Below are positions 1-8,115 of a stretch of 64,000 nucleotides of DNA, one piece after another. The stretch's first letter is position 1. The number at the start of each line of letters is the position of its first letter. The stretch comes from a bacterium 0.1xD8-71 (GTDB lineage: Bacteria > Bacillota > Clostridia > Lachnospirales > Lachnospiraceae): NCBI GenBank assembly GCA_003612405.1, contig RAYR01000008.1, positions 186,001-250,000 on the forward strand. Direction: 5' to 3'. The notes beneath the pieces were generated by a model. It did not search any database. It had not been told where the DNA came from and saw nothing but the letters and a program-made list of their open reading frames with translations. Position numbers and translations under genes: made by a program.

Positions 1-8
1 CAAACTTT

Positions 9-1376
9 TTATTGCCCTGCCTTCGACTCCATCCTCCTGATGATTCTCTTCTGTTTATAAAAATAATAGGCACTTACCAGGGCTGCACACATAATCCAGC
101 TGATCGGATAACATGCCACAATCCGCTGAAGCCCCTGCCCTGGCGGAATCAGACTCACCCATATGATACGGAACACGCAGACCCCCAGCACCGATATGAT
201 CGTGGTCACAAAGGTATATCCCTGCGCTCTGAGAGAACCGGAAAAAATCTCAATAAACACAAACATCACGAAAGCAGGCGCTATGCTTCTCATCATGATC
301 AGTCCAATCTCCACCACTTGCGCATCTCCTGTAAAAATACCCAACAGAAACCGCCCTGCCAGCATCAGAACTGCTGTAAGACAGACAGCTGTGCCCACTG
401 CCATTCCCAGACACACTCTCGTACCCTTCCTGACACGCTCCCATTTACCCGCGCCAAAATTCTGCCCCACAAAGGTGGTAAGCGCAATACCAAAAGAAGA
501 ATTGATCATCCAGAATACACTGTCTATCTTACCATAGGCCGTCCACGCCGCCATGGTATTCACGCCCAGAAGATTGAGTGCCGCCTGCACGATCATATTG
601 GAAATGCTGTACATGGAAGCCTGCAATCCGGAAGGAAACCCGATTTGCAGCATATTCTTTAAGACATCGGAATGGATTCTTATCTTGCGGATGGATAATT
701 CCATACAATCCACCTTATACATCAGTGCCCAGGTGACCATCACCGCACTGATTGCCTGGGACACCAGCGTAGCCACCGCCACGCCCAATACCCCCAGCCG
801 GCAATAAAGTACCAGCACCAGATCCAGCACGATATTCACGGCACAACATACCACCAGATAATATAAGGGCCGCCTGGAATCCCCAATCGCCCGCAGGATT
901 GCCGCTCCCATGTTATAGATAAAGACAAAAACAAGACCGGAAAAGTAAATCCGTATGTATAAAGTGGACATCTCCATCAATTCTGCCGGCGTGTTCATCC
1001 ATTCCAGGATAAGCGGCGCACCCACCACACCCAGAATCCCAAGACCGATCCCGCCCAAAATACCAAAGGCATAAGATGTATGCAGCGCATCCTCCAGCCT
1101 CTGTTTATGAAAGGCTCCATAAGCCTGAGAAATCAAAACCGTGCCTCCCGCCGTAAGCCCGGTGAAAAACCCTACCACCATATTGATGATCTGCGATGAA
1201 GAACCGCCCACACTGGACAACGCTTCCTTCCCGGCAAACTGCCCCACAATCACCGTATCCACCGTATTGTAGAGCTGTTGAAAAAAGGTTCCTATCAGGA
1301 TCGGGAAGAAGAAAATCAATAACTGTTTCCAGATCACACCTTCCAGAATTCCATTTTGTTGTTCTTTCGTTTCCAT
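9..1376 (-). CDS. MATE family multidrug/cation antiporter
   Basis: Integral membrane efflux transporter of the MATE family, which couples Na+ or H+ entry to export of drugs or metabolites. The 455-residue product has the usual length and about twelve hydrophobic segments. The N-terminal motif FFQQLYNTVDTVIVGQFAG, with the DT(V) pair of helix 1, is typical, and the second half repeats it around GFPSGLQASMYSISNM. The ATG overlaps the stop of the upstream hydrolase-GNAT gene (TAATG), so the two are probably one transcript. The substrate cannot be told from sequence. Confidence 0.93.
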   Translation of the reverse strand: METKEQQNGILEGVIWKQLLIFFFPILIGTFFQQLYNTVDTVIVGQFAGKEALSSVGGSSSQIINMVVGFFTGLTAGGTVLISQAYGAFHKQRLEDALHTSYAFGILGGIGLGILGVVGAPLILEWMNTPAELMEMSTLYIRIYFSGLVFVFIYNMGAAILRAIGDSRRPLYYLVVCCAVNIVLDLVLVLYCRLGVLGVAVATLVSQAISAVMVTWALMYKVDCMELSIRKIRIHSDVLKNMLQIGFPSGLQASMYSISNMIVQAALNLLGVNTMAAWTAYGKIDSVFWMINSSFGIALTTFVGQNFGAGKWERVRKGTRVCLGMAVGTAVCLTAVLMLAGRFLLGIFTGDAQVVEIGLIMMRSIAPAFVMFVFIEIFSGSLRAQGYTFVTTIISVLGVCVFRIIWVSLIPPGQGLQRIVACYPISWIMCAALVSAYYFYKQKRIIRRMESKAGQ

Positions 1377-2458
1377 TATTTTTCCCTTACTAGTATGTAT
1401 TCTAACTGACAGTCAAAAGGCTCCCGTTCCACATGGGATGCCTCGTACATCTGTGCTTCCACGCATCCCATCGCCTGATAAAAAGCCTGCGTTTCCACTG
1501 CTGAATGAGCTGATATGTAAAGTTTAGCCGCTCCCTTTTGTGCGGCCCAGGCAGCTGCCTTTGCAAAAAGCTCTCTCCCTGCTCCTTGTCCACGCATATC
1601 CTCTGACACATGGATGCTGGACAGATCCAGATAACGGTTTTCTCCGCCAAACAACGAAGCTTCCACCGAGACAAACCCTTTCAGCATCCCCCGGTAAAAA
1701 GCACCGCACACAAAGCCGCCTGTATTCACTGTGTTCTTAAGACACCCAGCCAATGTCTGATAATCCGCCGCTGTCCAGTCATCCACAAACGGATCCTCTA
1801 CAATGAGCCATGCATCCTTCACTTTTCTCCTGCACTTCGTCACATTCTGACGCCGGATAAACCAGGCAAACAATTCCGGACATATCTCCTTTGGGGTCAA
1901 TTGTCTGTATCGAATTGTATCCGCAATATAACATTCCGACTCTTCCATGACCTCTGTGAGAATAACAAGATTCTGCCGCGTTTTCTCCGGAATCTCCAGG
2001 GAATGATTGGCAGCCTCTATGATTTGAAGCGGCAGATTGTGTTCCCTGCATGTTCGCTGAATCACCTCTGTCTGCGCCCAGGGATCACTAGTCCCGTGAA
2101 ATACGATTCCGTCTTTTGGTGCCAATATAAATGTCTGCTCCAGAGGTGTATAATACAGATTCCTGCAATCGATCTGATACCGCCCGGCATAAGCACAGGC
2201 AACCGCCGTACCGATACTTTTGGATACAAAAAGGATATCCTCGTACTGCTGCCAGTCAACCTCCGCCAGACGCTTTTCTGTCTGGGCAAACGCCTCCTCA
2301 AACGCAGCATCCAGGTCTTTGCTTAACCCCTCATAAACTATCTTAATGGTTTCATACTGATACTGTTTTGCAATTTTTTCACTGTAATAAAGAAGCGGCT
2401 TGTCACAGTGATACCCGATTCCCGGAAAAAATACCGCCAGTTTCATATTGATAACCAA
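1376..2458 (-). CDS. Alpha/beta-hydrolase-like domain fused to GNAT acetyltransferase
   Basis: Two-domain protein of 360 residues. Residues 1-160 look like a small alpha/beta hydrolase: a SKSIGTA segment sits where the nucleophile elbow is expected, followed by HGTSDPWA and ANHSLEI, which resemble the acid and histidine regions. Residues 215-360 are a GNAT acetyltransferase: SSIHVSEDMRGQGAGRELF is the acetyl-CoA binding motif A (R/Q-x-x-G-x-G/A), followed by YISAHSAVETQAFYQAMGC. The substrate is unknown. It is co-transcribed with the MATE gene, so acetylation plus export of a toxic amine is conceivable, but that is inference. The start could also be the internal ATG four codons in. Confidence 0.8.
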   Translation of the reverse strand: MVINMKLAVFFPGIGYHCDKPLLYYSEKIAKQYQYETIKIVYEGLSKDLDAAFEEAFAQTEKRLAEVDWQQYEDILFVSKSIGTAVACAYAGRYQIDCRNLYYTPLEQTFILAPKDGIVFHGTSDPWAQTEVIQRTCREHNLPLQIIEAANHSLEIPEKTRQNLVILTEVMEESECYIADTIRYRQLTPKEICPELFAWFIRRQNVTKCRRKVKDAWLIVEDPFVDDWTAADYQTLAGCLKNTVNTGGFVCGAFYRGMLKGFVSVEASLFGGENRYLDLSSIHVSEDMRGQGAGRELFAKAAAWAAQKGAAKLYISAHSAVETQAFYQAMGCVEAQMYEASHVEREPFDCQLEYILVREK

Positions 2459-2522
2459 ACTCCTTTCAAGGCATACAAATCCATACCCTCAGACATAAAT
2501 TTCCTATAATGCAAATGACCAT

Positions 2523-3497
2523 TCAGTTCTGCCATCTGATCTGCTCTTCCTTGATCACAGGATACCGTATCAGATCATGACCCTCCAACGCTTCTTTGTG
2601 CATATCCACAGCCGTAATCTGGTGATTATCATAAGTGGTATAATAATAAATTCCCTTATCTGCGTTACAGCAGGAAGTATAGATCGTGATTTCATACTTA
2701 CCATCTTCCAACTCGCAACATCCCCTCTGTTGGTCTACCGAGCCCAGAATATGGAAAAACTGACTGACACTCTCCGCCTCTTTCTCTCCGGAAATCGAAT
2801 TCATCCTGGTAAATGCCGCTTTTACAAACCTGGACTGAGACGACAGATCCCCCGGCAGTCCCATGGCCCCAAGCCCACGGCTGTATGGTTTCAGCTCAAG
2901 CCCCTTCGCAAAAGTATTGACCGGCGGCCGGGCCGACAGATGCATATACGTGCTCAAGTTCAACAACTGCTGCTCAAAAGGCGGATTGTTCGTCAACACC
3001 CCTACAGGATTGTCATAAACCTTAATCCCCTCTTTCACCGCTTCCATCACAATACATTCCTCCCGGTCCGCGATAATCCAATGTAATTGTGCCGGCGGAA
3101 GAGTCTCACTAAAAGGGGTATCCAACAGATTCATCTTTCCCGCCAGTGCCCGTGCCTCCTTTACAGTGGCACACTGGCATAATATCCAGGGAATCAGTTC
3201 AAACTGTGCAATGTTATCCCTGTCCGCTGACTTTTGTCCAAAAACAGCATTTCCTACAAAGTTAAGCCCCGCCATGCCCAGGCCCTTCTCATTGACCGCA
3301 TCATAATAAAGCGGATAATCCTCCGCCACATATGCCATTCCGATCATCGCATAGTGTGTGTCACGATCACCCGCCTCTGTAAAATGAAAAGGATAATTCC
3401 TGGGCGTAATGGTCACCTCGTCCCCGTAGGAAAATTCATAATCCAATGTCCGCCCAAAATAAAAATCTTTGGTCTTATAGGTCGCTGCCGTACACAT
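2523..3497 (-). CDS. bsh: Choloylglycine (bile salt) hydrolase family protein
   Basis: Ntn-hydrolase that cleaves the amide of glycine- or taurine-conjugated bile salts, or of penicillin V in sister enzymes. The 324-residue length fits the family. Visible residues are the nucleophile Cys2 (MCTAATYKTKDFYFGRTLD), Arg16, Asp19, Asn79 (GLNF), Asn171 (VLTNNP) and Arg223 (QSRFVKAAF). These match the catalytic set of clostridial BSH (C2, R18, D21, N82, N175, R228). GLGAMGLPGDLSSQSRF is a family hallmark. There is no signal peptide, so it is cytoplasmic, and Met1 must be removed to expose Cys2. It appears to be a single gene. Bile salt specificity rather than penicillin acylase activity is the likelier reading for a gut Firmicute but is not proven. 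Confidence 0.9.
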   Translation of the reverse strand: MCTAATYKTKDFYFGRTLDYEFSYGDEVTITPRNYPFHFTEAGDRDTHYAMIGMAYVAEDYPLYYDAVNEKGLGMAGLNFVGNAVFGQKSADRDNIAQFELIPWILCQCATVKEARALAGKMNLLDTPFSETLPPAQLHWIIADREECIVMEAVKEGIKVYDNPVGVLTNNPPFEQQLLNLSTYMHLSARPPVNTFAKGLELKPYSRGLGAMGLPGDLSSQSRFVKAAFTRMNSISGEKEAESVSQFFHILGSVDQQRGCCELEDGKYEITIYTSCCNADKGIYYYTTYDNHQITAVDMHKEALEGHDLIRYPVIKEEQIRWQN

Positions 3498-3576
3498 GCT
3501 CTCCTCCGCTTTGGAGTATTTATACTCCTTTATTCTTTATTTTTATATCTAATTTACCCGCATTACTCTGATTAAT

Positions 3577-4584
3577 TCAAGATACTTTCAACATATCATG
3601 AATATATGCCTGCAGACCTGTTTCTGTATTAATAGCATACTTCTTATTCACAGTAATATAATACCTCATAATACGTTCTTTCGGAAGAAGCTCACTGGAC
3701 GGAATACTGTCACCATACCCTTTTCTGGCTTCCTTCCACGGATCCTCATTATGTGTGATCCGCTCCAATATCTTTCCACCATACATGCCAAATGTATTAA
3801 CCACAAGATCAATAACCTTTCTCTCTTCATCCGTCAAGGCATCCGCCGTCCCTTCCAGAAGCGCAAATCTCGCGTCATCAACCGGATTATACTTAAAATC
3901 CCGAAACAAATCATATACCTCCGGATAAACCGGACCATGAATCCAAGCCCTGCAATCTTCCATAAAGATTGGTCTGCCATATAATGCTGAATAAATACCC
4001 TGGATAAAATAAAGCAGTTTCTGCAGCATGAGAGGAGTTACCTCCTCCAATTTTTCAAATATATAGGCAATCACTCGAAGTATCTTATCTGATACTGAAA
4101 ACAGATTCTCTATACTTTCTGCTGCTGCTAGTGCCTTCTTATATGCTGCATCAGTCAGCCTATCACTATTTTCCGAAATCTTCCGCTTCATATATGCCGG
4201 TGATGTCAGGGCCGCTCTCACTACATCCGAATACTCTTTGGAAGGCACCTGGCCTTCTAAGTACCTTGGTATTGTCACCTCACCAAAACCAAGTGCAATT
4301 GACAGAGGAGCTTTACCAATCTTATAGATTTTCATCAACTTTTCTATATCATCAACAGTAACCAGACCCTCAGCCATCCTGTATTGCTCATCCATCTCCT
4401 GAACATTCTTATCCATCAGACCGGGAATACTCATTTCCTCACCACATTCTGAACAAACTGCTACAGTGATACCAAACGTATACTCTTTGTCTCTTATGAT
4501 TTTTATGATATCCCCTTTCTGCAAAAGATACGTAGTTTCCTTCCGACATTCTATACAGAAATCCTTTCTTCCCTTCCCTGCCAT
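3577..4584 (-). CDS. MqsA-like zinc/HTH and Panacea (SocA-like, DUF4065) antitoxin
   Basis: Probable antitoxin of 335 residues. The N-terminus has two CxxC pairs (CIEC and CSEC) about 35 residues apart, as in the MqsA zinc domain. Next is an XRE-like helix-turn-helix (KLMKIYKIGKAPLSIALGF, then EVTIPRYLEG). Residues about 170-335 form a Panacea/SocA-type domain (LMLQKLLYFIQGIYSALYG, AWIHGPVYPEVYDLFRDF). Panacea domains neutralise many unrelated toxins. The ATG at 4584 follows GGGGGTG at good spacing; the longer TTG start is less likely. It lies 27 nt downstream of the MqsR-like toxin ORF, matching the mqsR-mqsA order. The HTH suggests autoregulation. Confidence 0.75.
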   Translation of the reverse strand: MAGKGRKDFCIECRKETTYLLQKGDIIKIIRDKEYTFGITVAVCSECGEEMSIPGLMDKNVQEMDEQYRMAEGLVTVDDIEKLMKIYKIGKAPLSIALGFGEVTIPRYLEGQVPSKEYSDVVRAALTSPAYMKRKISENSDRLTDAAYKKALAAAESIENLFSVSDKILRVIAYIFEKLEEVTPLMLQKLLYFIQGIYSALYGRPIFMEDCRAWIHGPVYPEVYDLFRDFKYNPVDDARFALLEGTADALTDEERKVIDLVVNTFGMYGGKILERITHNEDPWKEARKGYGDSIPSSELLPKERIMRYYITVNKKYAINTETGLQAYIHDMLKVS

Positions 4585-4611
4585 AATGTTCACCCCCAAT
4601 TTTTCTCCTGA

Positions 4612-4997
4612 TTATTTGAAATAATATGTAAGCGGATATTTCTGCTCGTGGAATGATATTACGATTACAAAACAGTTCGCCAATTTGTTGAACTTAATAT
4701 ATAAGGAAACTATTTTCTCTTCTGGTTCATTTCTCTCCAAAGGTGTCACATCCTTACCAAATACATACAGTCGTTCATGCTCATATCCTTTGTGTTCATT
4801 TGGCAAAATATCCGAAAAATCCATTACTGTCAAGCTTAATATGATATCTTTTGCCTTTGCCTCATCAATAACATAATTCAGAAACAAATCTATGTTATCC
4901 TGCCTTTTTATATTCCGTTCAAGACGATATCTGTTATTTCCAACAGCTTCTTGCACCTCAGAAAGATACTGTTCTATATCTTTTTATCTATGTTCAA
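4612..4997 (-). pseudogene. MqsR-like toxin gene, frameshifted at its fifth-sixth codon
   Basis: The open frame from a GTG at 4956 gives 114 residues ending ANCFVIVISFHEQKYPLTYYFK, with TVMDFSDILPNEHKGY before it. Spacing and ending resemble the MqsR mRNA-interferase fold (E. coli MqsR ends ITVIHDVLIVSFKEK), though similarity is weak. A better start is a TTG at 4995-4997, nine bases after a GGAGG at 5007-5011. That frame breaks in a run of five A (plus-strand T 4981-4985). One extra A would give M-N-I-D-K-K-D-I-E-Q-Y-L-S-E and continue into the open frame. So this is either an inactivated toxin, a slippage-controlled one, or a sequencing error. The antitoxin downstream is intact. Confidence 0.6.
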
Positions 4998-5089
4998 ATA
5001 CTTTATCCTCCATAGAATGTAAGATTTTCTCTATTATCAGCATATCTTTATGATTGGATTTTGTCAATATCCTATCATTTGTCAAGAGA

Positions 5090-5285
5090 TTTAATTATAC
5101 ATTAAAGGAATTTTCATAAATTTTTAAGCGTACCACTCTGATTATGGAGGGATACGCTTTTTCATATACATCCTTCACTGCCAATTTTTATTCTTTAATT
5201 TCGCAATCAATCCTCTGTACGCCGGCAGCCACTCCACGCTGTCAAGCATTTCCCTCGTCAGCCATCTGGCCGCTTCGTGTTCTTT
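5090..5285. repeat. Imperfect direct repeat, copy A (DUF3037 tail, hairpin, NUDIX tail)
   Basis: About 196 bp that match 9988-10190 at roughly 75 percent by eye. On the plus strand the first part reads FNYTLKEFS-stop, against LNYVLREIS-stop at the end of the DUF3037 gene. This is followed by an AGCGTA...TACGCTTTTT hairpin and then, on the minus strand, the last ~30 codons of a NUDIX gene. Copy A lacks the rest of the DUF3037 gene, so its plus-strand hairpin has no gene to terminate. Confidence 0.75.
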
Positions 5286-5485
5286 CAGCACAAGATCGCC
5301 CACTTCTATCTCTGTATCTAATTCTTCCCGGATTTCTCTGATTAATGCTTCCTGTGGTGTTCCCCTTCCTCGATTTTGCCGCCGGGGAACTCCCAACCAT
5401 CTTTGAATTCACCATAGCCCCGCTGGTTAGCAAAGATCTGGTGGTTGTGGGTGATGATGGCAGCGACTACTTTGATGGTTTGCAT
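5175..5485 (-). pseudogene. NUDIX hydrolase (MutT-like), frameshifted and internally deleted
   Basis: The N-terminal part from an ATG at 5485 reads MQTIKVVAAIITHNHQIFAN and then FPGGKIEEGE, the start of a NUDIX box (GX5EX7REUXEEXGU). One A is missing at about 5359-5360. Restoring it continues the box as TPQEALIREIREELDTE, so the box is otherwise intact. A second lesion follows: EIEVGDLV joins directly to LKEHEAARWL, skipping the ~25 residues of beta strands that relatives carry there. Intact relatives would clean up oxidised nucleotides such as 8-oxo-dGTP. The gene should be inactive. The preceding frame is a fragment of an unrelated regulator. Confidence 0.85.
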
Positions 5486-5683
5486 GGTTTGGATGCGCTC
5501 CCTGATAATTAATACCCGGCGTTGGTGCCGCCTTATTTCCAGTCCCGGAAAGGATAATACAGAAGCAGGGACGGGGATAGTCTGCACGGACTCAAGCGAT
5601 ATACAGTCAGATATTGCCGCTATGATTTTGTCAATCACTTTTTCCTCGTGTTCATTAAGCGTCAGCAGTAGTAATTTTCCCAT
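5486..5683 (-). pseudogene. Fragment of a winged-helix (OmpR/PhoB-like) regulator fused in frame to the NUDIX relic
   Basis: An ATG at 5683 preceded by GGCGGGAGC opens a frame reading MGKLLLLTLNEHEEKVIDK and then SFPGLEIRRHQRRVLIIRER. The latter resembles the first beta strands of a response-regulator DNA-binding domain (GLEI...RRVL), but the helix-turn-helix that should follow is absent. The frame runs into the NUDIX start. I read it as the 5' remnant of an accessory-element regulator left by a deletion. The identity is tentative because only ~66 residues remain. Confidence 0.45.
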
Positions 5684-5741
5684 GCTCCCGCCTTTATAAA
5701 TATTACTAGATACTTTATCCCTGTAAAATAGGATATGTAAT

Positions 5742-6233
5742 CTATTGTTTTGTTTTGGCTAATTCTATTGCTTCTTTCCCGGATAAATGTTCAATGTCTA
5801 ATTCCATCATGCACAAAGGCTTCCATTCCCTGTTAATTGCAGTATTTCGATTTGTTTCTGTATCAGTTGGATAGTATTTTACTGCCAACCGTTCTATTGC
5901 TTTTTTCATTTCCGTTTCATCTTCCATAACATGAATTTTGCCAAAAGCAATTACGCTTCTGAAATAAGTTGTGTATTCCTCCGGCACAATATGGTCTTGG
6001 TCGATTACTCAAAAAGACGCTTTACTGCATTTCTTGATTGCGTCTATTTTATGCCCGCTTTTTGCACCATGAAAAAACAACTTAGAATTGTAATATACAT
6101 AACTGATTGGAACTGCATACGGGTAATCATTATCTCCTAATAAAGCTAATACACCGGCTGTTCCTTTTTCTAAGATTTCAACACATTCCTTTTCGGATAA
6201 TATTTGCTTTTTCCTACGCATTTCTCTAAACAT
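5742..6233 (-). pseudogene. Pyridoxamine 5'-phosphate oxidase-like flavoprotein interrupted by one in-frame TGA
   Basis: Small PNPOx-fold flavin-binding protein (NimA/nitroreductase-resistance type), 163 codons if read through. It begins MFREMRRKKQILSEKECVEI, then GVLALLGDNDYPYAVPISYV and KLFFHGAKSGHKIDAIKKC, all typical. A single TGA at 6009-6011 stops it after KASF. The same frame continues VIDQDHIVPEEYTTYFRSVI to the normal end, and relatives usually have Cys at this place, so TGT to TGA is the simplest change. The start overlaps the end of the MATE gene by 8 nt, so both share a transcript. It may be a nonsense allele or, less likely, a recoded codon. Confidence 0.85.
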
Positions 6234-7548
6234 TTTTCTTACCTCTTTCTACTAATTTAATATATAATGCAATGCCCGCTAAAGTGACAAGACACTCTGT
6301 AACTGGAAAAGAAAGCCATACGCCTGTCATTTTTAATATAAAAGACAGGTAAAATGCCATAGGGATTATCATTAAAAATCCTCTTGACAATGAAATGATT
6401 TGTGCAGGCAGGGCTTTTTCTGTTGATGCAAAATATGCAGATATAATGATGTTAAACCCAACAAATGGAATAGCAGTAAAATATAATTTTAATCCCGCTG
6501 TTGCGATTTCCTGCAACTGCATATTTTGCTCACTGTTAAATATGCTTACCATTGGATTGGCTGTAAGTAAAAAAAACAGGTAAATACCAAATGATATAAC
6601 TAACATGGTTTTTAAGGCATATTTCAAAATCTGTTTCTGACTTTCATGCTCTCCATATCCGTATACCCTGCTTAATATTGGCTGTGTTCCCTGTGCTATT
6701 CCGGTATAAATTGAAATAACCACAAGTGATAAATTTGCAACTACACCATAAGCCGCTACACCGATATTTCCCTGCAAGTGTAGGATAATCGTATTAAAAA
6801 CTATCATTACAATTCCCGAAGCCATTTCAGTGATAAAGGCTGGAACACCTAATGAAATGATATTTCCTATCAATCGAAAGGAAGGCTTTATCCGCACGAA
6901 ATGAAACTGGTTTTGTTTTGTAAGCCAATGCTTAGATAAAACAATGAGACTAATAACAGGTGCTAATCCTGTTGCCAATACTGCACCGAATATCCCCATT
7001 TTAAGAGGAAAAATAAATATATAATCTAAAATAATATTTGAGAAACTTCCTGTCAACATACCAATCATAGACAATTTAGGATTTCCGTCATTTCTTACAA
7101 AGCAGATCAGTGTATCATTTGCCATAAATGCCGGAGCAAAAAGTAAAATAACCTGTAAATATATTTTTGTCATATGATAGACATTTTTATCAGCACCTAA
7201 TAATCTTGTCAGTTGTCTGGAAAAGAGAATACCTGTCAGCATAAAAATGACAGCCAATGCAGACATAATATATATTGTGCTTGAAAAGGATTTATCTGCA
7301 TTTTTATATTCTTTTTGCCCTCTGTAAATGGAATACTTTGTTGCACCTCCCATTCCAAACATCAGACCGCTTCCATGAACAAAGCTATATATCGGAATAG
7401 CTAAATTAAGTGCGGTCAGACCATTTGCACCCAAACCATTTGAAACAAAAAAGGTATCCGCGAGTATGTAACATGATAAGCCAATCATGCCGCATATATT
7501 TAATATTACATATTGCGAAAATTCTTTCAGTAGCGTTTTGGTTTCCAT
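6226..7548 (-). CDS. MATE family efflux transporter (MepA-like)
   Basis: Twelve-helix MATE exporter of 440 residues, slightly short but complete from METKTLLKEFSQYVILNICG to VERGKKNV. ILADTFFVSNGLGANGLTAL is the conserved helix-1 region. GSGLMFGMGGATKYSIYRGQ and GIAQGTQPILSRVYGYGE are the paired MATE signatures. An AAGGAG ribosome site precedes the ATG. The gene sits behind a 17-bp-stem terminator whose first arm encodes a seven-residue leader peptide, so expression is probably induced by ribosome stalling. It is followed by the PNPOx-like gene with an 8-nt overlap. The substrate is unknown, and an antibiotic acting on the ribosome would fit the attenuator. Confidence 0.92.
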   Translation of the reverse strand: METKTLLKEFSQYVILNICGMIGLSCYILADTFFVSNGLGANGLTALNLAIPIYSFVHGSGLMFGMGGATKYSIYRGQKEYKNADKSFSSTIYIMSALAVIFMLTGILFSRQLTRLLGADKNVYHMTKIYLQVILLFAPAFMANDTLICFVRNDGNPKLSMIGMLTGSFSNIILDYIFIFPLKMGIFGAVLATGLAPVISLIVLSKHWLTKQNQFHFVRIKPSFRLIGNIISLGVPAFITEMASGIVMIVFNTIILHLQGNIGVAAYGVVANLSLVVISIYTGIAQGTQPILSRVYGYGEHESQKQILKYALKTMLVISFGIYLFFLLTANPMVSIFNSEQNMQLQEIATAGLKLYFTAIPFVGFNIIISAYFASTEKALPAQIISLSRGFLMIIPMAFYLSFILKMTGVWLSFPVTECLVTLAGIALYIKLVERGKKNV

Positions 7549-7571
7549 AGAGATCTCCTTAAAATATAAAA

Positions 7572-7620
7572 GCGTCAGAACTTTCTATCTTCTCTGACCT
7601 AACGATAGAAAGTCTGACGC
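7572..7620 (-). terminator. Leader attenuator hairpin before the MATE gene
   Basis: Inverted repeat with 17 paired positions and one bulged A: arms 7604-7620 (5' arm) and 7572-7589 (3' arm) on the minus strand. It is followed immediately by UUUUAUAUUUU and then the AAGGAG ribosome site of the MATE gene at 7548. A strong intrinsic terminator between promoter and gene implies attenuation. Confidence 0.8.
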
Positions 7621-7622
7621 AT
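7599..7622 (-). CDS. Leader peptide MRQTFYR of the MATE attenuator
   Basis: Eight-codon ORF ATG CGT CAG ACT TTC TAT CGT TAG, preceded by AAAGAGATT. It lies wholly within the 5' arm and loop of the terminator hairpin. A ribosome stalled on it would cover the 5' arm and stop the hairpin forming, letting transcription reach the exporter gene. This layout is known for ribosome-mediated attenuators of antibiotic resistance genes in Firmicutes. Translation itself is inferred, and the ribosome site is only moderate. Confidence 0.65.
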   Translation of the reverse strand: MRQTFYR

Positions 7623-7668
7623 AATCTCTTTACCCGGTGGCAAAAAGCAACGTTGTTTCCAGTACGAT

Positions 7669-7697
7669 ATTATATGCCAAAACAAATTGAAAAGCAA
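7669..7697 (-). promoter_or_regulatory. Sigma-70 promoter of the MATE/PNPOx operon
   Basis: TTGCTT at 7697-7692 and TATAAT at 7674-7669 with a 17-bp spacer. Transcription would begin near 7661, giving a leader of about 110 nt that contains the leader peptide and attenuator. Confidence 0.7.
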
Positions 7698-7740
7698 TCC
7701 CTAAAATTTGACTTTGAGTTTTCTTTCTGTGAAATTCATT

Positions 7741-8115
7741 TTACGGAGTTATACCCGCCTTTTTTGCAAAGTCGTCTTTTCTCCCGATAAGTTCCGACTG
7801 TTTTTCCTTTGTCAGATTATTGAATATATCGTCATAGAAAACATCATCTAACTGCATTTCCCTAGCAAGTAAAAACACATTTAGATTGAACCATTCGGCC
7901 CAAAGCCCTTCAAATAAGTTTTTACTGTCTATATAAGTGTCAAGTTCTTCAAAGCCATATGACGGTGTATAACACTGCAATTTAACAAAACCATACCTGC
8001 CAGCATCAACCAATAAAATATCTTCATCTTCCATTTCGTACAATTCCGCAAACGCATCAATCACTTTGTATCACATTTCCCGTTCTTTCTCTGTGATATA
8101 TACTGTTTTTTCCAT
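7741..8115 (-). pseudogene. Small acidic hypothetical protein, cut by an in-frame TGA at codon 15
   Basis: Read through, the frame gives 124 codons starting MEKTVYITEKEREM, stop, YKVIDAFAELYEMEDEDILLV and ending KKAGITP. The ATG at 8115 has an AGAGG site nine bases upstream. The TGA is at 8071-8073, and the same frame is open on both sides, so a single base change is enough to explain it. A short product could restart at the GTG at 8064. I do not recognise the family; it is acidic, has no membrane segment and looks like a small cytosolic accessory protein. It is the second single-TGA gene within 2 kb. Confidence 0.65.

Noticed and set aside
6009-6011. Selenocysteine codon at the PNPOx TGA
   Set aside because: No stable hairpin of the bacterial SECIS type is visible just downstream, and no selenocysteine genes are in the window; a nonsense mutation is simpler.
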